DNA from: a virus
Reading direction: 5' to 3' (one strand)
Virus record (IMG/VR): IMGVR_UViG_3300035438_000607
Span: 1-31,105 of that record
DNA: 31,105 bases
In this document: in pieces, positions 19,722-28,200 of the stretch
Layout of the letters: every line of letters begins with the position of its first letter
How positions within the stretch are numbered: the stretch's first letter is position 1
The notes under the pieces: generated by a model
Told to the model about the DNA's origin: nothing
What the model saw: only the letters and a program-made list of their open reading frames with translations
Databases searched by the model: none
Program-made: the position numbers and the translations under genes

Positions 19722-20537
19722 TTACTTTAACCCTAGACTCTTGCGAATTTTAGTTGCACTGATATCAGTGATAGATTCATCAAAAGTTTCTTCGCCAGAG
19801 GTGTATCCTACACCGCGACCCCAGCCAATATGAACAATATTAGGAACTACTTGTATTTCGTACTGTCCTTGGTATAACATATCTAAATCTCGTCGAATAA
19901 AGCCTTTGACTTTGTCAACTTCAAACGGGTTGCTACCCTGCCAACCTTGCACATCGCGAATTTGAATAATAACTTGCCCAGTTTTAGCTAACAATCTTTC
20001 GAACAAGGCACGATGTCCATCATGCCATGGTTGCCAACGGCCTAACATCTGTACTGTTTCTTTTTTCCAATCGAATATAGGACGTCTGCGATTATCTATG
20101 ATATGTGCGGCAACAAATTCACCCCACTTAACAGCATTTTGTTCTGTGATTCTAAAATCATAAACTTCGGGAGGAATAAAGGCTTTGTTAGTATCTTCGT
20201 ATCGACCCTTGTCAATAGTATCAACCCAAATAGTCCAGTCTGCTTTAAAGTTATTACGCATTTCAACCAAAGGTGCAACAAAGTCACAGATGACATAATC
20301 TACGTCTGTCATAGCATCTGCTAGTTCACGCATACGCAAACTTTGGCGAATACGACCTGCTTCACTAAAATCCCAGTCATTATATTTTTTACGTACATCG
20401 TCGGCATTAAGCCAACCCACACGTTTTTTCTCTGCTTGTAAATGGTCAACAATGTGTTGAGCCAAATATGTCTTACCAGCTCCAGGTAAGCCCATTATTA
20501 ATATTCTTTGCGGGTTATGATTCATAGTGATGTTCAT
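19722..20537 (-). CDS. Fusion of APS-kinase-like P-loop kinase and nucleotidyltransferase
   Basis: This 271-aa protein has two domains. The first (about residues 10-155) has the Walker A GLPGAGKT (16-23) and LNADDVRKKYNDWDFSEAGR, then IRQSLRMRELADAM, matching the adenylylsulfate kinase (CysC) family. The second (about 162-271) has GRWQPWHDGHRALFE (166-180) and a late ISATKIRKSL, the HxGH-type and ISxTxIR motifs of NMN adenylyltransferase/cytidylyltransferase enzymes. It could phosphorylate a small alcohol and then couple a nucleotide to a product, or act in NAD salvage as a NadR-like enzyme in reversed order. Sulfate assimilation is unlikely without neighbours. The start overlaps the upstream DUF465-like gene by about 23 nt; a second ATG at 20525 is possible. 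Confidence 0.8.
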   Translation of the reverse strand: MNITMNHNPQRILIMGLPGAGKTYLAQHIVDHLQAEKKRVGWLNADDVRKKYNDWDFSEAGRIRQSLRMRELADAMTDVDYVICDFVAPLVEMRNNFKADWTIWVDTIDKGRYEDTNKAFIPPEVYDFRITEQNAVKWGEFVAAHIIDNRRRPIFDWKKETVQMLGRWQPWHDGHRALFERLLAKTGQVIIQIRDVQGWQGSNPFEVDKVKGFIRRDLDMLYQGQYEIQVVPNIVHIGWGRGVGYTSGEETFDESITDISATKIRKSLGLK

Positions 20538-20727
20538 TCATTAATTCGTGCCGTCTTCGGTACAATACTGTCAATTCATCTTTAAGTCTGAGTTTTTCTT
20601 TTTTAAGTGTTTCTACTTGAAATTCATCCCAACTTTTTTGGGCTGTGATTTGTTCTATCTGTCTAGCCAATGCAGTATGGCGATTGTCTACAGTTCTAAT
20701 GTGATGTTCGATTGAGTCGATGTCCAT
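20515..20727 (-). CDS. DUF465 (YdcH)-like small coiled-coil protein
   Basis: This 70-aa helical protein carries the segment VETLKKEKLRLKDELTVLYR, close to the LKKERLxLKDE motif of the bacterial DUF465/YdcH family, whose role is unknown. The first half (IDSIEHHIRTVDNRHTALAR) fits the family's first helix. AGGAG lies upstream of the ATG. It overlaps the kinase/nucleotidyltransferase gene. The promoter is not clear; the intergenic region carries strong plus-strand signals instead. Confidence 0.6.
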   Translation of the reverse strand: MDIDSIEHHIRTVDNRHTALARQIEQITAQKSWDEFQVETLKKEKLRLKDELTVLYRRRHELMNEHHYES

Positions 20728-20752
20728 TTCAGTCTCCTAAAAACTGTCATAG

Positions 20753-20781
20753 TTGACAATATATATTTAATCACGTATAAT
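20753..20781 (+). promoter_or_regulatory. Consensus sigma-70 promoter of the HNH gene
   Basis: TTGACA (20753-20758), 17 nt and TATAAT (20776-20781) form a perfect sigma-70 promoter on the plus strand. Transcription should start near 20788, only about 17 nt before the ATG. No AGGAG is present in that short leader. Confidence 0.82.
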
Positions 20782-20791
20782 AGTTTTTAGC

Positions 20792-20799
20792 ATTAAATA
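20792..20799 (+). promoter_or_regulatory. Late-like box ATTAAATA of the HNH gene
   Basis: ATTAAATA keeps the TAAATA core of the late box and lies 5 nt before the ATG at 20805, matching the spacing seen at 4191, 16756 and 21402. Together with the sigma-70 promoter just upstream, the gene would be readable both early and late. Confidence 0.55.
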
Positions 20800-20804
20800 C
20801 ACAT

Positions 20805-21344
20805 ATGAGCGATACACTATTATTAAACAGCGATGGCACTCCACTATCTATGCTGCCGCCCAGCGTTATTGATTGGACTATGGCTATTAAACTTGTTTTT
20901 CTAAACAAAGTTTCAGTGGTTAAAGAGTACGACGATTGGGTAGTTCACAGTCAAAAACTAGCAATCCCCGTGCCAAGTATCATTATGACTAGACGTTATG
21001 TGCGACCTAAACACAAAGTATTGTTTAATCGCAAAATGGTTTATCTGCGCGACAATTACACTTGTCAATACTGCGGAGATCAATTCCAAGCAAAAGATTT
21101 AACTCTAGATCATGTTACACCTAAAAGCCGAGGTGGCGGCAGTTCTTGGAGCAACTTAGTCACTTGCTGTGGAACTTGTAACTGGCTTAAAGGTGCCAAA
21201 GCCATCGAGCCATTGACTAAACCTAAAGAACCCAGCTACTGGCAAATGGTCAAAGTTGTTAAACAACATAGCCCTTATCAGATGCGAGATCCCGCTTGGG
21301 CAGAATACTTGGGCTACGATGATAAACTTATAGCAACAGGATAA
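20805..21344 (+). CDS. HNH endonuclease
   Basis: This 179-aa protein has a complete HNH domain: CQYC (Cys87, Cys90), LDHVTPKSRGGG (Asp102, His103), SWSNLVTCCGTCNWLKG (Asn117, Cys122, Cys125). The two CxxC pairs form the structural zinc site. The ~75-residue N-terminus (MLPPSVIDWTMAIKLVFLNK and following) matches free-standing bacterial and phage HNH proteins of the 5-methylcytosine-type restriction/HNH class. It has two promoters and its own intrinsic terminator, so it is an independent transcription unit between the kinase fusion and the baseplate genes. It could be a homing-type nuclease, a packaging accessory or a host-DNA nuclease; the sequence does not decide. Confidence 0.85.
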   Translation: MSDTLLLNSDGTPLSMLPPSVIDWTMAIKLVFLNKVSVVKEYDDWVVHSQKLAIPVPSIIMTRRYVRPKHKVLFNRKMVYLRDNYTCQYCGDQFQAKDLTLDHVTPKSRGGGSSWSNLVTCCGTCNWLKGAKAIEPLTKPKEPSYWQMVKVVKQHSPYQMRDPAWAEYLGYDDKLIATG

Positions 21345-21345
21345 C

Positions 21346-21370
21346 AAAAGGCACTTTATGTGCCTTTTTT
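21346..21370 (+). terminator. Intrinsic terminator after the HNH gene
   Basis: AAAAGGCAC, loop TTTAT, GTGCCTTTT and further Ts form a 9-bp stem that ends in a six-T run just after the HNH stop codon. The A-run on the other side could give weaker stopping of minus-strand transcripts. Confidence 0.85.
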
Positions 21371-21401
21371 ATTGATTCATTATCTACATACATTATTTCA
21401 T

Positions 21402-21409
21402 AATAAATA
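21402..21409 (+). promoter_or_regulatory. Late-like promoter AATAAATA for gp25-gp6-gp7 region
   Basis: AATAAATA lies 5 nt before the gp25 ATG at 21415, directly after the HNH terminator. It differs from TATAAATA at one base (A for T in the first position). No Shine-Dalgarno fits, so transcripts should again be leaderless. Confidence 0.7.
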
Positions 21410-21414
21410 CATGT

Positions 21415-21795
21415 ATGAGAAAATTCAAAGGTTATAGTACTGTTGATAAAACGTGGGGCAACTTCAAACTCTACGATATAGAGCTGGCAAAGCGTGATTT
21501 GCTCAACGAGTTTTATACTCGCAAAGGTGAACGTTTAATGAGTCCGCAGTTTGGCAGTATCGTGTGGGACTTGCTTTTTGATCCTTTGACTGACGAAACT
21601 ATAGATGCAATTAGAGCAGATTGTCTGCGTATTGTAACAAAAGATCCTAGACTAGATTTATTAAACATAGATATAGTAGACAACGAACATACTATTATAG
21701 TAACTATTATACTTAGATATGTTCCAACAGCAACAGAAACAGAATTAGTAGCGGTGTTTAACAGAAACTTAACCGCTGAACGAGAAATCGGATAA
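21415..21795 (+). CDS. 25: Baseplate wedge protein gp25
   Basis: This 126-aa protein belongs to the gp25/GPW lysozyme-like baseplate wedge family. Typical parts are LLNEFYTRKGERLMSPQFGS, then IVWDLLFDPLTDETIDAIRA, and a C-terminal strand pair (TIIVTIILRYVPTATETELV). gp25 joins the wedge complex with gp6 and contacts the sheath. Length is near that of T4 gp25 (132 aa). The start is fixed by the late box 5 nt upstream. gp6 follows after 10 nt. Confidence 0.93.
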   Translation: MRKFKGYSTVDKTWGNFKLYDIELAKRDLLNEFYTRKGERLMSPQFGSIVWDLLFDPLTDETIDAIRADCLRIVTKDPRLDLLNIDIVDNEHTIIVTIILRYVPTATETELVAVFNRNLTAEREIG

Positions 21796-21805
21796 AGGAT
21801 AAACT

Positions 21806-24800
21806 ATGCCAAAGGCAATTAGACAAGAAAACTTATACGGAGCAGAAGACTGGACAGTAGTTTATTCTAGCTTTAAAAACGCAGAGTTTCGTAGTTATGA
21901 TTTTGACACATTACGTCAAGCAATGATTGACTACGTTCAATTTAACTACCCCGAAGAGTTCAACGATTATACACAGAACAGCGAGTTCATTGCCTTAGTT
22001 GACTTAGTTGCTTATGTAGGACAAAACCTAGCATTCCGCATGGATTTGAATGCCAGAGAAAACATTTTAGATACAGCAGAAAAACGTGAAAGTGTTTTAC
22101 GTATTGCTCGCATGTTATCTTACAAACCCAAGCGTGTTCGTCCTGCACAGGGCTTTATGAAAGTTGTTGCAGTTAATACTTCTGAATCTATATTAGATAG
22201 CAATGGTGTAAACTTATCCAACAAAACTATTTTATGGGGTGCTGACCCCAGCGAATTAGAATACGAACGTTTTACTAAAGTAATGAATGCCGCTTTTAAT
22301 TCTAACAATCAATTTGGTTCTCCAGTAAAGCGTAGCACTAATACCGATACTGGAAACTTATTTGAAATATATAACTTCAATAACTTAGGCACAGATTTAT
22401 TAACACATTATTCAATCGGCGGCAACATTGACGGATTGAATTTAAACTTTGATATACTACCAGTAGATATAAGCACAGATGGCGTCTTAACACAAAGTGA
22501 ACCCAATTTGGATAGTGCATTTAGTATCATGTACAGAAATGACGGTAAAGGTGTTGGTAGTACAAAAACTGGATTCTTCTTTCTAGTCAAGCAAGGATCA
22601 TTGGTTAATACTGTTCAACAAATTTATAGCCCTAGTGCTAACTTAGTTATAGATATTCCCAGCACCGGTAACATCAGCGAAGAAGACTTTTATGTACAAA
22701 CAGTAGATGATACAGGTGCAATATTAAAATCATGGAAAAAAGTCGGCGACTTAAATTTCTCTAACATTGTATTAAATGAATACAGTGGCAGCGAAAAAGA
22801 CTTATATGAAGTTATTTACAGCGATGCTGATATTACAAGTATTAAATTCGGCGACGGAGCATTTACTAATGTTCCTACTGGTCAGATTAAAATATGGTAT
22901 CGTATCGCTGAAAATAATTTTGTTAGAGTAAAAGCCAGTGAAATTAACAATATCACTTTTAACATCGGTTATACAAATGCAAATAATCAAGCACAAACGC
23001 TAACGCTGACACTAGAATTACAAGACAATATGATCACTGGCTTACCTAGTGAAACAGTTGACGAAATTAAACGTAACGCACCCGAAGCATTTTATAGTAA
23101 AAATAGAATGGTCACCGGAGATGATTACAATGGCTTCTTACCAACATTAAACAACGATGTGTTGATTATGAAATCTGAAAACAGAACATTCAGCGGACAT
23201 AGTCGTTATGTTGACCTTAGTGATCCTACTGGCAAGAGTCGTCCTTTGATCGAATTCGGCGATGATGGTTACATTTACAAAAGTGATTCTACAAAAAATA
23301 CCTACGTTGCAGATGACGCAAGTAGACGTACTGTTGATTTGCTAGATGAATACATTGAAAAACAATTAACAGATATCGGTTTACTAAACTTTTATTATGG
23401 TAAATTAAATCTAGCAGGAATTACTGGTACTGCAAGTACACAATACTTTCCTTCGTTGCAGTTAGAAAAAACAATTTATTATGCCACTACAGTTGATGCT
23501 ATAGATGCAACTTCGACGATATTAACAATTCCCGTAACTAGCCTTAATACATTAAATGCCTACGACAATTTTGATAACAATGGCGGAATGTTACAAATTG
23601 ACAACGAATTGTTTACATATAGTGGTATTACCGGAAATATATTTACCGGAGTTTTAAGAGCGCAACAAGGTACTGCTAAGGCGGCACACGCTGCCGGAGC
23701 ACAGGCATTTAAAGTGCATGACTATCGTTGGAGATATTCCTACAATGATCTAACATCTAGTAATGGTTTTATATCAGAATCATTGGCAGCAACAACTCCG
23801 ATGAAACTAGGATTTACCACAGGCGGTGAACTAAGAGCAATGCGCCCAGGAGCACTAGTTAAATTTGAAAGTAGTACAGGTACAACGCAATGGGTTACAA
23901 TCGCAGATATTCGAGGTGACGGCTTGGGCATAGAGAATATTGACTATGAGTACACTGGATTATTGCCGAACGGACATGGTCCAGTTGAGATTAATACTTC
24001 ACTGACTGCTACAGATAGAATTGTAGAAATATTACCTCCATTTGCTAGAGTGTTTGATACAATTACACGAGATTTAATTATAGAAAAATTAAATGCCAAC
24101 GAGAGTTTTGCATTAAAATTCGACAACATTGCACCTAAGTGGACAATCATAACTACCAATGTTGACAAAACTACACCTTACAATTCTAACAGTAATGCCA
24201 CAGGATGGTTGATAAATGTTAACAGAGAGCCTAATGGTTGGACTATTACTACTCGTCAATTAGATTACATATTCGGCAGTGAAGGATTAATTCGTTTTTA
24301 CAATATTAATTTTGCTGCCACATTTAATCCTAACTTTAAATTAATTAGTGATGATTATATTAGTTTAGTTACATTAGATAATAGTGGAAAACTTGCAGTA
24401 CTTAAAAAATATCGTATCAGCGGTTATTATGTCTATGATGACGGATATACAGATAACAGTAAAGTAAAAATTACACCCCTAGATTTAAACAACGATTTCC
24501 TTCCAGATGATCCAGAACATTTCCTTAACATTGTCGGCTCAAGTCAAATTGCATTAGTTAATTATACTGAGGGAGATTTCTCATACAATGTTCCTGCGGC
24601 ATTGACAACTAATGAAACAATTTTAGAAACAGTTAATGGCAAAATGAGTTTGGCTTTTAAGTGGGAACACAACACCAATATCGATCAAACATTGAATCCA
24701 AGCCTAACTAATATTATCGATGCTTATGTATTAACTAAAACATATAATGATGAGTATGTTGCGTGGAAGAAGAAAAATGAAGTTAATGTAGTTGCACCAT

Positions 24801-25267
24801 TACCTCCTACCAGCGAAGAGTTGCGAGATAACTTCAGCGGATTAGCAGAATATAAAATGCTAACTGATGAAATTATATTTCATCCTGTTAAGTTTAAGCC
24901 TTTATTCGGTACACTGGCAGATGCTGAGTTTCAAGCACAGTTTAAAGTTGTTAAGAGCTTAAAAACTAAACTAACAGACAGTGAAATTAAGAGTAAAGTT
25001 ATTACTGCTATTGATACATTCTTTACTCCGGGTAACTTTGGATTTGGTGAAATATTTTACTTTACTGAATTGGCAGCGTACATACATACTGCATTGAAAA
25101 CGGATCTAAACAGCGTTGTTATAGTTCCATTAAGTGCAGAAGGTAGATTTGGAACATTATTCCAAATCCAACCAGATAGAAACGAAGTAGTAACCAGTGT
25201 AGCTGGAGTCGGCGACGTTATGGTTATTAATGAGATTACAGATAGCAACATTAGGATCAGTAGATGA
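21806..25267 (+). CDS. 6: Baseplate wedge protein gp6 (baseplate J-like), enlarged
   Basis: This 1153-aa protein begins as gp6/baseplate-J proteins do (FNYPEEFNDYTQNSEFIALV, then DLVAYVGQNLAFRMDLNARE, residues ~50-95) and continues with LRIARMLSYKPK. The gp6 dimer links neighbouring wedges into the baseplate ring. It is much longer than T4 gp6 (660 aa). One identifiable insertion at about residues 555-640 has the pattern of a small tail module (GGMLQIDNELFTYSG, then FTGVLRAQQGTAKAAHAAGA). AAAGGATAA before the ATG is a ribosome-binding site, as expected for an internal operon gene. Its TGA overlaps the ATG of the next gene. Confidence 0.9.
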   Translation: MPKAIRQENLYGAEDWTVVYSSFKNAEFRSYDFDTLRQAMIDYVQFNYPEEFNDYTQNSEFIALVDLVAYVGQNLAFRMDLNARENILDTAEKRESVLRIARMLSYKPKRVRPAQGFMKVVAVNTSESILDSNGVNLSNKTILWGADPSELEYERFTKVMNAAFNSNNQFGSPVKRSTNTDTGNLFEIYNFNNLGTDLLTHYSIGGNIDGLNLNFDILPVDISTDGVLTQSEPNLDSAFSIMYRNDGKGVGSTKTGFFFLVKQGSLVNTVQQIYSPSANLVIDIPSTGNISEEDFYVQTVDDTGAILKSWKKVGDLNFSNIVLNEYSGSEKDLYEVIYSDADITSIKFGDGAFTNVPTGQIKIWYRIAENNFVRVKASEINNITFNIGYTNANNQAQTLTLTLELQDNMITGLPSETVDEIKRNAPEAFYSKNRMVTGDDYNGFLPTLNNDVLIMKSENRTFSGHSRYVDLSDPTGKSRPLIEFGDDGYIYKSDSTKNTYVADDASRRTVDLLDEYIEKQLTDIGLLNFYYGKLNLAGITGTASTQYFPSLQLEKTIYYATTVDAIDATSTILTIPVTSLNTLNAYDNFDNNGGMLQIDNELFTYSGITGNIFTGVLRAQQGTAKAAHAAGAQAFKVHDYRWRYSYNDLTSSNGFISESLAATTPMKLGFTTGGELRAMRPGALVKFESSTGTTQWVTIADIRGDGLGIENIDYEYTGLLPNGHGPVEINTSLTATDRIVEILPPFARVFDTITRDLIIEKLNANESFALKFDNIAPKWTIITTNVDKTTPYNSNSNATGWLINVNREPNGWTITTRQLDYIFGSEGLIRFYNINFAATFNPNFKLISDDYISLVTLDNSGKLAVLKKYRISGYYVYDDGYTDNSKVKITPLDLNNDFLPDDPEHFLNIVGSSQIALVNYTEGDFSYNVPAALTTNETILETVNGKMSLAFKWEHNTNIDQTLNPSLTNIIDAYVLTKTYNDEYVAWKKKNEVNVVAPLPPTSEELRDNFSGLAEYKMLTDEIIFHPVKFKPLFGTLADAEFQAQFKVVKSLKTKLTDSEIKSKVITAIDTFFTPGNFGFGEIFYFTELAAYIHTALKTDLNSVVIVPLSAEGRFGTLFQIQPDRNEVVTSVAGVGDVMVINEITDSNIRISR

Positions 25268-28200
25268 GTAAACAAACAAAAAAACCTGCAGAACTTGCAG
25301 CCAAGAAGGTTAAAAACGTAAATCTTCTTCCGCAAGTATTTGTCACAGAGCCTAACAAAAAAATGTTAGACTCTAGTTTAGATTTGATGACTAGCAAAGG
25401 GCAGTTATCAAATTTCAAAGAAACAATCGGTTTGCGTTCAGCTACAAATGCTATCACTGACTTTTTTAAAGTAGAAAGTGATGAAGTTCGTCGCGAAAGT
25501 CAATCCAACAATATGTTAGTTATGCGTGATGCCGCAGATGCTTATTTAGGCAAATCGAGTTACTTGGATATCGAGAATTACTTTAGAGTAAAAGGTTTAG
25601 GATTAAAAGATGGAATTCAACTTGATAAAGATGTTAACATCTTAGATTTGCCAATTATTCCTGCACGTTTAACAGATTACTATTTGTATTATTGGGTAGC
25701 CAACGATCTACCCGCAATGCGTATTCATTTAGATGAAGCAACTGGTGGCGGAAACAAATTTTCTATTGTCACTGATATCTTAGGAAAACCTAGTGTTACT
25801 ATTGTAGATGATATAAGCGGAAAGTCATTAATATTACAAACTGGTATGGTAGTCTACTTTACTGGTTTTGTTGATTCAGGATATGTTACTGTTAATGTAG
25901 ATGCTCCGAAAACTTATTTCGTTACAGGTGTAGGAGAATCTATTGGCTTATTAAGAACTACTGACATAGATAAAAGAATTCCCAACAGCTATTTAAAGAA
26001 ACGTCCATGGGATAAATCAGATCCATTTGTAGATGCTCCGGCAATTAAGTGGGACAGCGAAGTATGGGATGGTAGTCAAATTGTTACATCTGAACCAGAA
26101 TACATTACTATGGACAAGTACATCCCCAATGAAAACCATTGGGGTGTTATTGATCATTGGTATCACATTACTTTAATTAAAACAGTGGCTGACTTTTTAG
26201 ATGCTCCAGTTAGTGCTATCATTTCAGAAGCAAACAAAGCTCGTCGACCTATTATTACTTTTATTCGCTTTACAAAATTATATAATTGGCCAAACAATGT
26301 CAGATCGACTATTTCTACAATGCTCACAGGTTCTGTTAGTGATTATATAGGCCGAGCAGGCATTAAAGATTTATATGGACACACATTAGTAAATGGTGAA
26401 AGACTAGTATTTGAAGAGTCACCCGGCATATATACTGTTGCTAATCCAAACACAAGTGCAAGTTTTGTTCAAACTATTATTTCGGCATCGGGTGATGGAG
26501 CGATTGTGACAGCCAATTCTGATATCAGATATCACAAAGTTCTTTTTAAAAATAATAAATGGCAATTTGCACAAAATAAAACAACAAAGAACCAATGTCC
26601 TAAATTTGAATTCTATACAAGTGATGGTACAAATTTAGAATCATTTAATGAAATAGATTATCGCGGCGGCACAATTTTAGACTTCGCTCCCGGAACAGTT
26701 TACGACTATGAATTAGATAGAAATATACAAGTAAGCAGTATTGACTTTGAGTTAATCAGTGAAAATAACTCATTAAATATCAGTCCAAATCAAATAAAAT
26801 TTGTAACAGATGTAGACAGAATTTTTTATTATAATCATTTAACTACTGGTGAAGAAATTGCTGTCAAAGGTCCATACGGTTATAAATTCTCATCAGCAGA
26901 ACCGATATCATTCTATCAATTACGTAGCGGTTTAGATATTACACGACAAACACAGGATTTGTTTTATGATAATGATACTGAAACACAATGGAGCGGCGAA
27001 ATAATTCCAACTGCTAATGGTTTTGATACAATACATATATTTTATGATAATAAGAAAAAATTAAAATTCTATTATAACGTAGAAGGACATGGCCTAGTTA
27101 GATTTACCAGTCGCCGAGGTTTCCATTCTTTAGAACAGATTATACCTTTGATATCGGGCGGAACATTTAAATTAGTATGTCATGATTTGCCATATCCGAT
27201 AACATTTTATCGTACTGAAATCACAGATAACATTTCCAGACCAATAGAACTAGAAGAACCGTATTGTTACAATAACGGCATTAGCAATGGTGTTATCGAA
27301 TTAAATTTGTCATCGAGCATCGATACCGGCTTGAGTTACATTGACAACACCTTAAATATAGATACAACTCGATTATTTTGGACATTTAACAATGTAACTA
27401 AATCGGCTATTATTCGTCCTATAAACAAATGGAGATTTTTGCAGTTTGCTTATCTACGAGATAAAACTAATCCAGTGTATGAAAGTTATGATTATACAAT
27501 CAATGACATAACATTAGATGACGGCTCATTGAGTTATTATCAACAATTGATATCTACGCCCATACTAAATCAAAAATCTCAGTACGGAGATAAAATTTGT
27601 ATTGATACAGTACTTGCAAATCCCGCAAGCAAAACAGCTCCGTTATCATTGACAACGAATCCGTTAAATGCAAACTTAGATGTTATTAACTATTACTCGT
27701 TATATCAACATGCAATTAATTTAAAATCAAATGCATCAAATGCCAAGGAAGCATTACAAACAGATTCCAGTTTAGTTAATTCTGGACTTGGTGGCGGAAC
27801 ATTATTAAAACATAATAGTCCTTTTGCCAAAGCCGCAGTTATGACTACTAATTTACCTTTTGATTTTAGTGAAATTATCATTAAACAAGGTAAGCATTAT
27901 GACATGTTCTTAAGCAAGTTATCATATGAATTAGAACAAGTCATAAACAAAAACGACATTTCAACTAAGTCTAGCTTAGATGTATTGAATATGGCAATTA
28001 AGAATATATTCTTAAATCAAACTAACAATGAAAACTTTTGGTATCATAGTAATATGTTAGGCTGGGGCGATACTCTAAACTACACTGAAACTAAAGTTAT
28101 TGTTGATAATACATTGACTACGCAATCTGGATTGAGTGCTATTAGTCACAGAGCAGGCAAAGAAACATTGTTACATATTATTGCTGACAATAAAGTATTA

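Noticed and set aside
26549-26562. AATAAATGG-type late-like strings inside the giant baseplate gene
   Set aside because: AT-rich coding sequence gives such strings by chance; no gene starts there.
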